Source: an uncultured Eubacteriales bacterium (GTDB lineage Bacteria; Bacillota; Clostridia; Oscillospirales; Acutalibacteraceae). From it: DNA of 64,000 bases. Within the stretch, counting starts at the first letter, position 1. Each line of letters opens with the position of its first letter. The notes below the pieces were generated by a model. It searched no databases and had not been told where the DNA came from. It was given only the letters and a program-made list of their open reading frames with translations. The stretch lies in NCBI GenBank assembly GCA_902491475.1, contig CABUHY010000011.1, forward strand, positions 1 through 64,000, given 5' to 3'. The position numbers and the translations under genes were made by a program. Of this stretch, positions 34,099 through 42,924 are shown one piece after another.

Positions 34099-35628
34099 TC
34101 AGTTTTTCCAGAACTTCCTGTCAAGGCTTCTGTACTGAACCGCCTCAAGGATATGGTCAGAATTTATAATGTCCGAATTGTCGAGGTCGGCAACCGTTCT
34201 CGCAACTCTTAAAATTTTGTCATATGCTCTTGCGGACAGCCCGAGCTGTTCAAACGAAGCCTTCAAAAGCTTTGCGGCGTCGTCCGTTATCCGACAGTAT
34301 TCACGGGTCATCGCAGAAGTCATTTTTGCGTTGCAGGATACATGCGTGCCTTTCAGGCGTTCCTGTTGTATTTTTCGTGCGGCGTCAACTCTCTTTTTGA
34401 TGTCGGCAGAGCACTCCGCCTTTTCGTTGGAGGACAGCTCGTCATAGTCTACCGCAGGCACTTCTATATGTATGTCAAGCCTGTCGAGCAACGGACCGCT
34501 GACCTTTGACAAATACCTTGCGGGTGCACCCTTGGCGCAGGTACACGGCTTTGTCGGGTGCCCGAAATTTCCGCATGGGCAGGGGTTCATAGCGCATACA
34601 AGCATTACCGAGCACGGATATGAATATGTCGCCGCAACTCTCGCTATTGTGATTTTCCCGTCCTCAATGGGCTGACGGAGAATTTCCATGGCGCTGCGTG
34701 AAAATTCGGGTAATTCGTCAAGAAAGAGCACACCGTTGTGGGCAAGCGAGATTTCGCCCGGCCTCGGCACGGTGCCGCCGCCCGAAAGTCCGGCAGGGGA
34801 GATGGTGTGGTGCGGAGAGCGGAACGGTCTTGCCTTGACAAGCGAAACGCCGCTCGGCAGCTTGCCGGAAATGGAGTAGATATTTGTCGTTTCAAGCGAT
34901 TCCTCAAAGGTCATATCGGGGAGAATTGACGGTATTCTCTTTGCAAGCATACTTTTTCCCGAACCGGGAGGACCTATCATCATTATGTTGTGACCGCCTG
35001 CCGCCGCAACCTCCAAGGCTCTTTTGGGCTGATACTGACCCTTTACATCGGCAAAGTCGGGCAGGTCGAGCGAAACGCCGAGTTCCGCATAGTCGTCGTC
35101 GGAAACGGGGTCTATGAGCTTAATGCCGTTCAGGTGGTCAAGAAGCTCACGCACGGTTCTGACGGGGTAAACATTTATTCCCTTTACCACCGCTCCCTCG
35201 TGCCTGTTGTTGTAAGGGATGAAAATGTTTTCAACCTTTTCCTTTTGGGCTCTGATTACCATCGGCAAAACGCCGTTGATTTTCTGCACCTCGCCGTTTA
35301 ACGACAGCTCGCCGACAAAGGCGCAGTTGTCCGTGTTCACTCTCAACTGTCCTGTGGATTTAAGGATTGCCACAAGTATCGGCAGGTCGTAAACGGGTCC
35401 CTCCTTTTTCTTGTCGGCAGGCGCTAAATTTACGGTAATCCTCGACACGGGAAAGTCGTAGTCGTTGTTGTGCACTGCCGCACGCACCCTTTCCCTCGAT
35501 TCGCTGACCGCCGTGTCGGGCAGTCCCACAATGTCGAACCTCGGAAGTCCCGCACCGAGATTTGCCTCAACCTCGACAAGATATGACTCCAATCCGAAAA
35601 GGCCCACACTTGCTACTCTTGAAAACAT
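34099..35628 (-). CDS. comM: ComM/YifB-family Mg-chelatase-like AAA+ protein
   Basis: A 509-residue AAA+ ATPase related to ComM, a helicase that promotes branch migration in natural transformation. The N-terminal ChlI-like domain (about 1-165) has GLPDTAVSESRERVRAA. The ATPase core has Walker A GPPGSGKS and Walker B VLFLDELPEF. A cysteine-rich insert NPCPCGNFGHPTKPCTC follows. The C-terminal domain has LSARAYDKILRVARTVADL. The start at 35628 follows GGGGTGAGATA; the longer frame is rejected. It stands alone. Presence of comM does not prove competence. Confidence 0.93.
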   Translation of the reverse strand: MFSRVASVGLFGLESYLVEVEANLGAGLPRFDIVGLPDTAVSESRERVRAAVHNNDYDFPVSRITVNLAPADKKKEGPVYDLPILVAILKSTGQLRVNTDNCAFVGELSLNGEVQKINGVLPMVIRAQKEKVENIFIPYNNRHEGAVVKGINVYPVRTVRELLDHLNGIKLIDPVSDDDYAELGVSLDLPDFADVKGQYQPKRALEVAAAGGHNIMMIGPPGSGKSMLAKRIPSILPDMTFEESLETTNIYSISGKLPSGVSLVKARPFRSPHHTISPAGLSGGGTVPRPGEISLAHNGVLFLDELPEFSRSAMEILRQPIEDGKITIARVAATYSYPCSVMLVCAMNPCPCGNFGHPTKPCTCAKGAPARYLSKVSGPLLDRLDIHIEVPAVDYDELSSNEKAECSADIKKRVDAARKIQQERLKGTHVSCNAKMTSAMTREYCRITDDAAKLLKASFEQLGLSARAYDKILRVARTVADLDNSDIINSDHILEAVQYRSLDRKFWKN

Positions 35629-35748
35629 TATCTCACCCCAAAAATTCAAACTAACAGAATAATAGCACATAAAAGAAAATATTTCAATTATGTGCCGCAA
35701 ATATCTTAAAAATGATTTGATTTTTATTATATATAATAGTATAGAAAA

Positions 35749-36717
35749 TCAGACAAGATTTCCCGTGTAAAACTCCTCCTTGAACCACACATCCTCAACC
35801 TCAAATTCCTTTTGGTCGAGGTAGGCAAGCCTGCCCGCGTCGGTTTTGAAATCAAATTTTAATTTGTAGGAATAAAGCATCTGCTTCTTGTAGCCGCCGA
35901 ATTTCTTGTTGTCACGGTTCCTGCCGTATTTTCCGTCGCCGAGAAGCGGACAGCCTATCGATGCCATATGCGCCCTTATCTGATGCGTCCTGCCCGTAAG
36001 CAGCTCTATTTCCACAAGGCTCAAACCGTCTATGCTGTCGAGCACCATGTATTTGGTCTTTATGCTCTTTGCACCCTCGGACGGCTTTTTCGAGACCGTG
36101 ACGGTATTGCTCTTTTCATCCTTTACAAGGTAGCCGCCGAGTATTGCGCTCTTTTCACGGGGTGTGCCGACGGTAACGCAGAGATAGTATTTGTGAAGCT
36201 CACGCAGCTTCATTTTTTCGTTGAGTATGCGCAGACTCTCCGCATTTTTTGCCGCAATTACAATTCCGCCTGTGTTTCTGTCAATCCTGTTTACAAGCGA
36301 CGGGACAAATGAATTCTCTTCATCGGGGTTGTATTCGCCCTTTTCATATAAATAGCGCTTTACCCTACCTATCAGAGTGTCGATATATTCCCTGTCGTCG
36401 GGGTGGCAGAGGACGCCCTGCTTTTTGTTCAAAAGAAGTATGTTTTCGTCCTCATATATAATGTCAAGATTTTTTGACGCTTTCATAAAATCATAGTGCT
36501 TTTCGGACGGGGCAAAAAACTCGTCGTTTATGTACATATCCACCACATCGCCGAGCTGAAGTCGGGTCGAAATTTCAGCCCTTTTCGAGTTGACTTTTAT
36601 GCGCTTTGTGCGAATGTATTTGTACATTAAAGACTGCGGCAGATTGGGCACGCTTTTCTTAATGAATTTGTCGAGTCTCTGGTCGCAATCGTTGCCCTTT
36701 ATCGTAAAACTTTTCAT
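35749..36717 (-). CDS. RluA-family pseudouridine synthase
   Basis: The 322-residue enzyme isomerises uridine to pseudouridine in RNA, most likely 23S rRNA. An S4 RNA-binding domain covers about residues 12-72. The catalytic motif NRIDRNTGG holds Asp146; most relatives have HRLDxxTSG, so this is a variant. The GRTHQIRAHMASIGCPLLGD segment is conserved. The C-terminal 40 residues are longer than in short RluD relatives. The target position cannot be assigned. An AGAGGT site precedes the ATG. Confidence 0.92.
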   Translation of the reverse strand: MKSFTIKGNDCDQRLDKFIKKSVPNLPQSLMYKYIRTKRIKVNSKRAEISTRLQLGDVVDMYINDEFFAPSEKHYDFMKASKNLDIIYEDENILLLNKKQGVLCHPDDREYIDTLIGRVKRYLYEKGEYNPDEENSFVPSLVNRIDRNTGGIVIAAKNAESLRILNEKMKLRELHKYYLCVTVGTPREKSAILGGYLVKDEKSNTVTVSKKPSEGAKSIKTKYMVLDSIDGLSLVEIELLTGRTHQIRAHMASIGCPLLGDGKYGRNRDNKKFGGYKKQMLYSYKLKFDFKTDAGRLAYLDQKEFEVEDVWFKEEFYTGNLV

Positions 36718-37330
36718 CTTTTTAACCTCTTAAAACCGTTCGTTTTTTCTAAAACATTTTATCATAAATATAATAGTATTTCTATTAAATTTACAGAAAA
36801 ATACAAATTCCCATAAAATTGGGCGAATTTAGGTGATTTTTATACCCTCAGAGGGGGATTTAATGAAAAAATAGCCTTATTTTTCAAAAATATCCTAAAA
36901 AAATGAATTAAATCACCACCGTTTAATATACTATATATAGAATGTTTGGCAAAAAACGGGCGTTTTGAGGGCAAATTTCAGCCAAAAACAGGGGTGCGTT
37001 CGCCACAAAACACAATTTTTTCACAATTACACAAATATTCACCGCAAACGCTTTAATCAGCTGAAGTCTTTTGAGCCTAAAAACCGCTATTTGACATAAT
37101 TTGACATTTGACTTTGTGCAATTTGTACAAAAAACGCATTTCAAAAAATTTGACAATTCACAAATGAGTAAATATAATGGCAAAAGTCAAAAAGCGAGAA
37201 TAACAGAGGCGCTGAAAAATTCGTTTTTTTCTCTCGGCACGCACGCCGAAATTTACTGAAAATGCGATGGCGTCCAACAGCCTTTTCCGAGATTTTTTCA
37301 AAGCGAAAAGGTATGAGTTAAAGGAGCATA
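36718..37330. other. AT-rich intergenic region before the YabE-like gene
   Basis: About 610 bp without a convincing gene. It contains a run of TTGACA-like boxes (37091-37096, 37101-37106, TTGACT 37108-37113) and a consensus promoter listed separately. The 145-nt leader downstream folds into short stems: CGGC/GCCG near 37238-37251 and CCTTTTCCG/CGAAAAGG near 37281-37311. Nothing else is recognised. Confidence 0.5.
37150..37178 (+). promoter_or_regulatory. Perfect-consensus promoter of the YabE-like gene
   Basis: TTGACA (37150-37155), 17-bp spacer, TATAAT (37173-37178). The leader to the ATG is about 145 nt and structured. Confidence 0.88.
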
Positions 37331-38590
37331 ATGATGATTACAGAATTAAAAGGCTACGCAAACGCAACGCGTGCCACTCTTTCGAGAGTAACGGCGCTTA
37401 TAATCGTTCTTGCGATTATGTGTGCGGGTACAGCATTTGCCGCCTCTCCGAGCACATACAATGTTGACATTTATGACGGCTCGGAAATCACGAGAGTTTC
37501 GACTTTCAAATCAAATCCGCAGGCTATTGTCGACCAGGCGGGCATCGTTACAACAAACGACGATGTACTCAACCTTGACGGCTTTACGGTAGGCAGTGAC
37601 AGTGTTATTGTTCTTTACCGTGCGGCGGACATCACTTTTACAGATATTCAGGGAAATGTTACAAACGAGAGATTCGCAGGCACCGTTGCCGATTTCCTTG
37701 CGGCAAAGGGCGTAACGCTCAGCGAGGATATTCTTGTAAACCTTCCCGAAAAGACCGTTCTTCAAAATTCAATGAATGTCGTTCTTCAGACTGCGTACAG
37801 CGTATCCGTTACCGCAGACGGAGCGACGGTTGAATTGAAAACAGGCGACGGAACGGTTGCAGACGCAGTTTCCGAGGCGGGAATTACCCTCGGCGAAAAC
37901 GATGAGGTTTCGCCCGCTGCCGATACCGCACTTTACGACGGAATACAGATTACCGTTTACCGTGTACAGTATGCCGAAAGGACGGCACAGGAAGCAATCG
38001 CTTATTCCACACAGACCGTTAAGTCCGACGAGCTTTTCCTCGGAACGACCAAGGTCACACAAAAGGGTTCAAACGGCTCAAAGACAGTTGTTTATTCCGA
38101 TAAGATTGTTGACGGTCAGCTCGCTTCGTCAAGCGTTGTCAGCGAGACCGTTACAAAAGAGGCTGTACCGCAGATAAAGACGGTCGGCACAAAGGAGAAG
38201 CCCGCAGTTACCGTGGCTGCTCTTAAAAACGGCGGAGCGCCCATTTCGGAGCTCACTCCTCCGTCAAGCCTTACTCTTGAAAACGGAGTTCCGACCTCGT
38301 ACAAGAGAGTGGTAACAGGCAAAGCCGCAGCTTATTCGGCGTCGGCAGGCGCTAAAACCGCAAGCGGCAGAACCGTAAAGCCGGGTTATATCGCAGTTGA
38401 CCCCAACCAGTTCCCGTACGGTACGGAATTATATATCGTATCGACCGACGGCATAGTTTACGGCTATTGCATAGCTGCCGATACGGGCGGATTTGTCAAG
38501 CGCGGCAAATTCACGGTGGACTTGTTTATGAACTCGACCGCACAGTGCAAGCAGTGGGGTTCAAGAGATGTTATAATCTACGTTCTTTGA
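37331..38590 (+). CDS. YabE-like secreted cell-wall protein (DUF348-G5-3D)
   Basis: A 419-residue exported protein. A signal peptide covers about residues 1-38, ending TAFAA. Two DUF348 modules follow (about 43-205), then a G5 domain (about 208-285) ending in KTVGTKEK. The C-terminal 3D domain (about 350-419) carries its three aspartates in AVDP, AADTGG and VDLF. 3D domains resemble the lytic core of MltA and are found in muralytic proteins such as YabE, YuiC and YocH, so peptidoglycan cleavage is likely. AAAGGAG lies before two adjacent ATG codons, either of which may be used. A MITE-like element follows 18 bp after the stop. Confidence 0.9.
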   Translation: MMITELKGYANATRATLSRVTALIIVLAIMCAGTAFAASPSTYNVDIYDGSEITRVSTFKSNPQAIVDQAGIVTTNDDVLNLDGFTVGSDSVIVLYRAADITFTDIQGNVTNERFAGTVADFLAAKGVTLSEDILVNLPEKTVLQNSMNVVLQTAYSVSVTADGATVELKTGDGTVADAVSEAGITLGENDEVSPAADTALYDGIQITVYRVQYAERTAQEAIAYSTQTVKSDELFLGTTKVTQKGSNGSKTVVYSDKIVDGQLASSSVVSETVTKEAVPQIKTVGTKEKPAVTVAALKNGGAPISELTPPSSLTLENGVPTSYKRVVTGKAAAYSASAGAKTASGRTVKPGYIAVDPNQFPYGTELYIVSTDGIVYGYCIAADTGGFVKRGKFTVDLFMNSTAQCKQWGSRDVIIYVL

Positions 38591-38608
38591 CAGAAAGACG
38601 AAAGCTTT

Positions 38609-38885
38609 GGCTGAGTGTTCATAAGGAAGTATTGGTTTCTCGCATAAAAATTTATTATGCCTTTGTCGGAAATCCTCGCAAGGCGGCAGCCTTGCTTCGT
38701 TTTCCTACTTCTGCATAAAAGAATTTTTATAGCTACGAAACTGCAACGCACTTCAAAATGATATATTTTTGATACAGGAAAAGGCAAACCCCGCAGATAA
38801 TGCCGGCGCATATCTGTGGGGTTTAACGCATTATTGTGCAAAAAGATGTTATTTTGAAGCAAAACTGCCTTATTAACTCTCAGCC
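38609..38885. mobile_element. MITE-like 277-bp element, copy 2
   Basis: Same length, orientation and ends as the copy at 24635-24911. In the internal stem the third pair is A-T here and C-G in copy 1, a compensatory change, and a neighbouring A-T pair has become G-T. The structure is therefore kept while the sequence drifts. It lies between two convergent genes and may end their transcripts. Confidence 0.8.
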
Positions 38886-38903
38886 TTAGGCTTCCGTCTG
38901 TTT

Positions 38904-39800
38904 TTATATATTTTCTTTTCTTCTTTTGAGTTCTCGGTTTATTGCGTTGAGGACTCTTTTTTTGTCTGCCGACCACAGCGGCGAAACAAGCAGATTTTTC
39001 GGTGCGTCGCCCGTTATGCGGTGGATTGTAACGCTTTTCGGCACAAGGGATATCATATCGCACACGGTGTTGACATAGTCCTCAAAGCCGAAGGTTTCAA
39101 ATTCGCCGTTTAGATACATCTTTTCAAGCTCGGTGCCTTTGAGCACATGCAAAAGCTGTAACTTTATTCCGTCCGCACCGCTGTTCACAACATATTTTAC
39201 CGAGCGTGCCATATCTTCTTTTGCCTCGTGCGGCAAGCCTAAAATTATATGAACGACGGTTTTCACGCCTGTCGCTTTAAGGTTCGCCACAGCGTTGTCA
39301 AACACATCAAGCGTGTAGCCACGGTTTATGAGCCGTGCGGTCTCTTCGTTTGAGGTTTGGAGCCCGAGCTCGACATACACGGGCTTGATTTTGTTGAGGC
39401 GTCCGAGCAGGGCGAGCACATCTTTCCCGAGACAGTCGGGGCGCGTGCCGATGGAGAGAGCGACAATGCTCGGGTTGTTTATTGCGGGATAAAATATGCT
39501 TTCGAGGTAATTTATGTCGGCATAGGTGTTGGTATAGCTTTGGAAATATGCTATGTATTTATCGCCCTTGAATTTTTTTGAGACCTGATTTTTAGCCTTT
39601 TCTATTTGCAGGTCAATGCTCTCGCACCGCTTTTCGGAAAAGTCTCCGCTTCCGCCCGCCGAGCAGAAAATACAGCCGCCCGTGCCGACCGTTCCGTCAC
39701 GGTTGGGGCAGGTCATACCGCCGTCAAGCGACAGTTTATACACTTTTTGTGAAAACATTTCCGCCGCTTCATCGTTGAAAGTACGGTAATATTCGCCCAT
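38904..39800 (-). CDS. Radical SAM protein of the YhcC type
   Basis: A 298-residue radical S-adenosylmethionine enzyme. The cluster cysteines are C31, C43 and C46 in a CX11CX2C pattern rather than the common CX3CX2C; this spacing marks the YhcC/TIGR01212 group. The start MGEYYRTFNDEAAEMFSQKV and GGMTCPNRDGT are typical. Their function is unsettled; related proteins have been linked to RNA modification. GLPHEAKEDM is conserved in the core. It ends next to MITE copy 2. Confidence 0.88.
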   Translation of the reverse strand: MGEYYRTFNDEAAEMFSQKVYKLSLDGGMTCPNRDGTVGTGGCIFCSAGGSGDFSEKRCESIDLQIEKAKNQVSKKFKGDKYIAYFQSYTNTYADINYLESIFYPAINNPSIVALSIGTRPDCLGKDVLALLGRLNKIKPVYVELGLQTSNEETARLINRGYTLDVFDNAVANLKATGVKTVVHIILGLPHEAKEDMARSVKYVVNSGADGIKLQLLHVLKGTELEKMYLNGEFETFGFEDYVNTVCDMISLVPKSVTIHRITGDAPKNLLVSPLWSADKKRVLNAINRELKRRKENI

Positions 39801-39830
39801 AAAATCACCCGAATATATATTAGCATAAGT

Positions 39831-40022
39831 TTATGCCCTTATCAATGAAAAAAGGTTCGTAAAATCACTGCCGATTTTGCGAACCCGTTTTCGTGAATAT
39901 GCTTTTTTGTTTACCGACTTCCGTGTTACGGGGGACAACCCGTTCCAGCCTTTACGGCTTTTCCTGTCAAGCTCACGCCTTGCTTTTTTGGAGAGCTTTT
40001 CTCTCTCAATAAATTTTTCCAT
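39831..40022 (-). CDS. Small very basic protein of unknown function
   Basis: A 63-residue protein rich in Lys and Arg (MEKFIEREKLSKKARREL, then LSPVTRKSVNKKAYSRKR). A GAGGTG ribosome binding site lies 6 nt before the ATG. The KLSKKAR and SPVTRK stretches look like a conserved small protein of clostridia, from memory rather than a search. The charge suggests nucleic acid or ribosome binding, which is inference. It lies 30 bp upstream of the radical SAM gene on the same strand. Confidence 0.65.
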   Translation of the reverse strand: MEKFIEREKLSKKARRELDRKSRKGWNGLSPVTRKSVNKKAYSRKRVRKIGSDFTNLFSLIRA

Positions 40023-40119
40023 TGTATCACCTCGGTAATATTATACACCGTTTCTCCAAACTTGAAAAGCCCGCGGGAAAATGGTATGATATAAAATACG
40101 GTGGGAAGTTATGAAAGAT

Positions 40120-41060
40120 TATAATAAACCGTGTAGGGCGGGGGCGGCGCCCTTGCGGGCGAGTGAAGAGTGAATAGTGAACAGTGAAGAGGCGTGGGTG
40201 CTTCGCACGTCGTCGTTTGCTCCGTATCGTTCGCAACAGCTTTTGGCTGTCTCTCACTCGCTATGCAACTCCTCCTTTTCTGCAAAAATCACGCTCGGCT
40301 CGCCTGCTCGGTTGTAAACGCCCTCTCGACGGCTCGCTGTCGCTACCGACTTTTGCGGATGTCCGAAAACGCAGTGTAGGGCGGGGGCTTGCTCCCGCCG
40401 AAAAGGAATACTGCAAATTAACCGATACAATCAAATTATATTTCATATCATACCGTAGGGACAGGGCTTGCCCCTGTCCGAATTTCATATCAAATTTGAT
40501 TAGTGCTTCCGCCCCATCTCCGGGCAACATATGCGACCACCGCCTGTGGCGGATAAAGGGAGCATCTGTTGGCGCAGCGGTCGATTTTGTGCGGCGCTCC
40601 AAGCCGCATTAACAAAATCGGGTACCGCAAGAGGGCAAGGCTGGCATTTTTTTCGCAGAAAAATGACTGAGGGAGTTTTTTACAATTTGATGTAACCTAC
40701 TTTTACTCCTTCAGTTTCGCTACGCTCAACAGCTCCCTCTAAGAGGGAGCGGAACTTCTTGGGCAATTTTATATAAATAACGGCGGGAGCAAGCCCGCCC
40801 TACGGCGTCGTCGTTTGCTCCGTATCGTTCGCAACAGCCTTTGGCTGCCTCTCACTCGCTACGCAACTCCTCCTTTTCCGCAAAAATCACGCTCGGCTCG
40901 CCTGCTCGGTTGTAAACGCCCTCCCGACGGCTCGCTGTCGCTACCGACTTTTGCGGATTTCGGACAGCCGCAACGCTCAACCCGTAGGGGCGACCTGTGG
41001 TCGCCCGTCAAATTCGAGCAAATTAAAAGCGGGCGAACACAGTTCGCCCCTACGATACAA
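40120..41060. repeat. Largest intergenic repeat mosaic
   Basis: About 940 bp with no supported gene. It holds two direct copies of the 155-bp unit (40209-40360 and 40804-40958) and one inverted copy of the 165-bp unit (40517-40680). Palindromes GGGCGGGGGC-TTG-CTCCCGCC (40380-40401) and GACAGGG-CTTG-CCCTGTC are near 40460-40480. GGGGCGACC/GGTCGCCC is near 40987-41008 and GGGCGAAC/GTTCGCCC near 41031-41049. The palindromes are mostly bounded by CCCTACG or its complement. Confidence 0.8.
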
Positions 41061-41087
41061 TATTAAAAACCAAAAACAGGTGATATT

Positions 41088-41627
41088 ATGGTTGACAAAA
41101 ACTGCATAACTACAATAAGCCACATAAGGCTTGACCCGACAAAGCCGACTGCGGAGGATATAGACATTACCGACATCGCCCATGCACTTTCGATGCTGAC
41201 AAGGGCGAACGGGCACTTTGACACCTTCTTTTCCGTGGCAAGGCACAGCATAAACTGCGCTCTTGAGGCGGGTAGCAGGGGATACGGCAAAAAGGTTCAG
41301 CTTTTATGTCTGCTCCACGATGCGGCGGAGGCGTATATCGGCGATATGACAAGACCGCTCAAGCTTAAAATTCCGTATTTTTCCGAAATCGAAAAGGAAT
41401 ATCAGAAAATAATCTTTTCAAAATATATCGGCGAGCTTTCCGAGGAGGAAATAAGCCTTGCAAGGAGCATTGACGACGCAATGCTTTACTATGAGTTTCA
41501 AGTGTTCAACGGCGAGGAGCTGAACACGCCCGTAACGCCGATAAGCGTGGATTTAAGACAGAGCATAAAGCCTATCGACGAGACGAAGCGTGAATTTCTG
41601 GAACTGTTTTCGGAGCTGACAAGATAA
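41088..41627 (+). CDS. HD-domain hydrolase (YfbR-like)
   Basis: A 179-residue HD-superfamily metal hydrolase. The metal ligands fit H53, the HD pair H77-D78 in LLHDAAEAYIGD, and a late Asp in SIDDAML. This is the pattern of YfbR-like 5'-nucleotidases and related phosphohydrolases; the substrate is unknown. CAGGTGAT precedes the ATG. It is the first of three tightly packed genes: only 1 nt separates it from the next start. Confidence 0.82.
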   Translation: MVDKNCITTISHIRLDPTKPTAEDIDITDIAHALSMLTRANGHFDTFFSVARHSINCALEAGSRGYGKKVQLLCLLHDAAEAYIGDMTRPLKLKIPYFSEIEKEYQKIIFSKYIGELSEEEISLARSIDDAMLYYEFQVFNGEELNTPVTPISVDLRQSIKPIDETKREFLELFSELTR

Positions 41628-41628
41628 T

Positions 41629-42381
41629 ATGCAGGACATTACATGGAACCTGTGGCACGGCTGCCACAAGATAAGCGAGGGCTGTAAGCACTGCTATGTT
41701 TACCGTATGGACTCGAATTACGAAAAGGATTCGAGCGTGGTTACGAAAACGCAGAATTTCAACTTGCCCGTAAAGAGAAATAAAAACAAGGAATATAAGG
41801 TTCCGTCGGGTTCGGCGGTGTTCACCTGTTTTACCTCGGATTTCTTTGTTGAGGAGGCCGATGAATGGCGTGTGGACGCATGGAAAATGATAAGGGAGAG
41901 GAGCGACTGTACCTTTATCATTTTTACAAAGCGCATTGACCGCTTTTATGTAAGTCTGCCGACCGATTGGGGCGACGGCTATGAAAATGTGGTTATCGGC
42001 TGCACCGTCGAGAGCCAAAGGCAAGCCGATTACCGTCTGCCGCTGTTTCTGAAAGCGCCGATAAAGCATAAGCAGATAGTCTGCGCTCCGCTGCTTGAAG
42101 ATATTGAGCTGTCCGAGTACCTGTCGCAGGATATTGAGGCGGTGTCGGTCGGCGGAGAGTCGGGAGAGCAGGCGAGGGTTTGCAACTACGATTGGGTGCT
42201 TCATATAAGGGAACAGTGCGTCGAAAAGGGCGTGCCGTTCAAATTTCATCAGACGGGGGCAAAGCTGATAAAGGACGGCAAGTGCTACCGCATACTTCGC
42301 AAATATCAACATTCACAGGCTGACAAGGCAAACATAAATTACGGAAAAATGCCGCTCGGTGCGGAAAAGGACGCTTTATGA
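41629..42381 (+). CDS. DUF5131 (phage Gp37/Gp68-like) protein
   Basis: A 250-residue protein with C12, C19 and C22 in WHGCHKISEGCKHCY, a radical-SAM-like cluster motif, followed by the aromatic MDSN region. This is the DUF5131 family, first named for phage proteins Gp37/Gp68 but also common on bacterial chromosomes. The later segments IFTKRIDRF and SVGGESG are typical. Its function is unknown. The stop overlaps the gtrA-like start by ATGA. Confidence 0.82.
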   Translation: MQDITWNLWHGCHKISEGCKHCYVYRMDSNYEKDSSVVTKTQNFNLPVKRNKNKEYKVPSGSAVFTCFTSDFFVEEADEWRVDAWKMIRERSDCTFIIFTKRIDRFYVSLPTDWGDGYENVVIGCTVESQRQADYRLPLFLKAPIKHKQIVCAPLLEDIELSEYLSQDIEAVSVGGESGEQARVCNYDWVLHIREQCVEKGVPFKFHQTGAKLIKDGKCYRILRKYQHSQADKANINYGKMPLGAEKDAL

Positions 42382-42836
42382 AAAAAATAAAAGAACTGAT
42401 AATCAAATACCGTGAGCTGATAACCTATGTTGTTTTCGGCGTGCTCACAACCTTGGTAAACTGGGCGGTTTATACAGTGCTGGTCCTTGCCCTGCCCGAC
42501 GGTATGGCGGAGAGCGCAAAGCTCACTTTAAGCAATGCCGTTGCGTGGGTTGCGGGCGTGCTGTTCGCATTCATAACCAATAAAATATGGGTGTTCGAGA
42601 GCAAAAGCTTCAAGCCGGTGATATTGCTAAAGGAATTTATCTCCTTTGTTGCCGCAAGGGCGGCTACGGGCGTGCTTGAAATTTTCGGTGTGCCGCTGCT
42701 TGTCAAAATCGGGCTTAACCAAACGCTGTTCGGCGTTGACGGCGCTCTTGCAAAGGCAGTGGTATCGGTTGCCGTGGTCATTCTCAACTATGTTTTTTCA
42801 AAGCTGATAGTTTTCAGAAAGAAAAAAGATAAATAA
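42378..42836 (+). CDS. GtrA-family membrane protein
   Basis: A 152-residue protein with four hydrophobic segments and a basic C terminus, typical of GtrA/DPMS3 proteins that help flip or handle polyprenyl-linked sugars for cell-surface polysaccharides. The start YVVFGVLTTLVNWAVY and the central NKIWVFES are family hallmarks. It overlaps the DUF5131 gene by 4 nt and ends the three-gene unit. No glycosyltransferase is next to it, so the sugar partner is elsewhere. Confidence 0.88.
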   Translation: MKKIKELIIKYRELITYVVFGVLTTLVNWAVYTVLVLALPDGMAESAKLTLSNAVAWVAGVLFAFITNKIWVFESKSFKPVILLKEFISFVAARAATGVLEIFGVPLLVKIGLNQTLFGVDGALAKAVVSVAVVILNYVFSKLIVFRKKKDK

Positions 42837-42861
42837 ATTTACGAATATTTATACATTTTAC

Positions 42862-42890
42862 TTGCATTTAATTGCATAATGTTGTATAAT
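42862..42890 (+). promoter_or_regulatory. Sigma-A promoter of the amino-acid ABC transporter
   Basis: TTGCAT (42862-42867), 17-bp spacer, perfect TATAAT (42885-42890). Confidence 0.78.
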
Positions 42891-42924
42891 CGGGAAAATT
42901 AAAAATATTCAGGAGGAATACATA

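Noticed and set aside
37179..37330. c-di-AMP (ydaO-type) riboswitch before the YabE-like gene
   Set aside because: Only an AACAGAGGCG-like start fits; the later conserved blocks are not visible.
40815..41066. Open frame containing RSARLLGCKRP in the 155-bp repeat
   Set aside because: It occurs in all copies of a dispersed repeat, with varying starts and no proper ribosome binding site. It is noted as a finding but not called as a gene.
41629..42381. Prophage remnant suggested by the phage-named DUF5131 gene
   Set aside because: No integrase, capsid, terminase or lysis genes are nearby, and DUF5131 is common on chromosomes.
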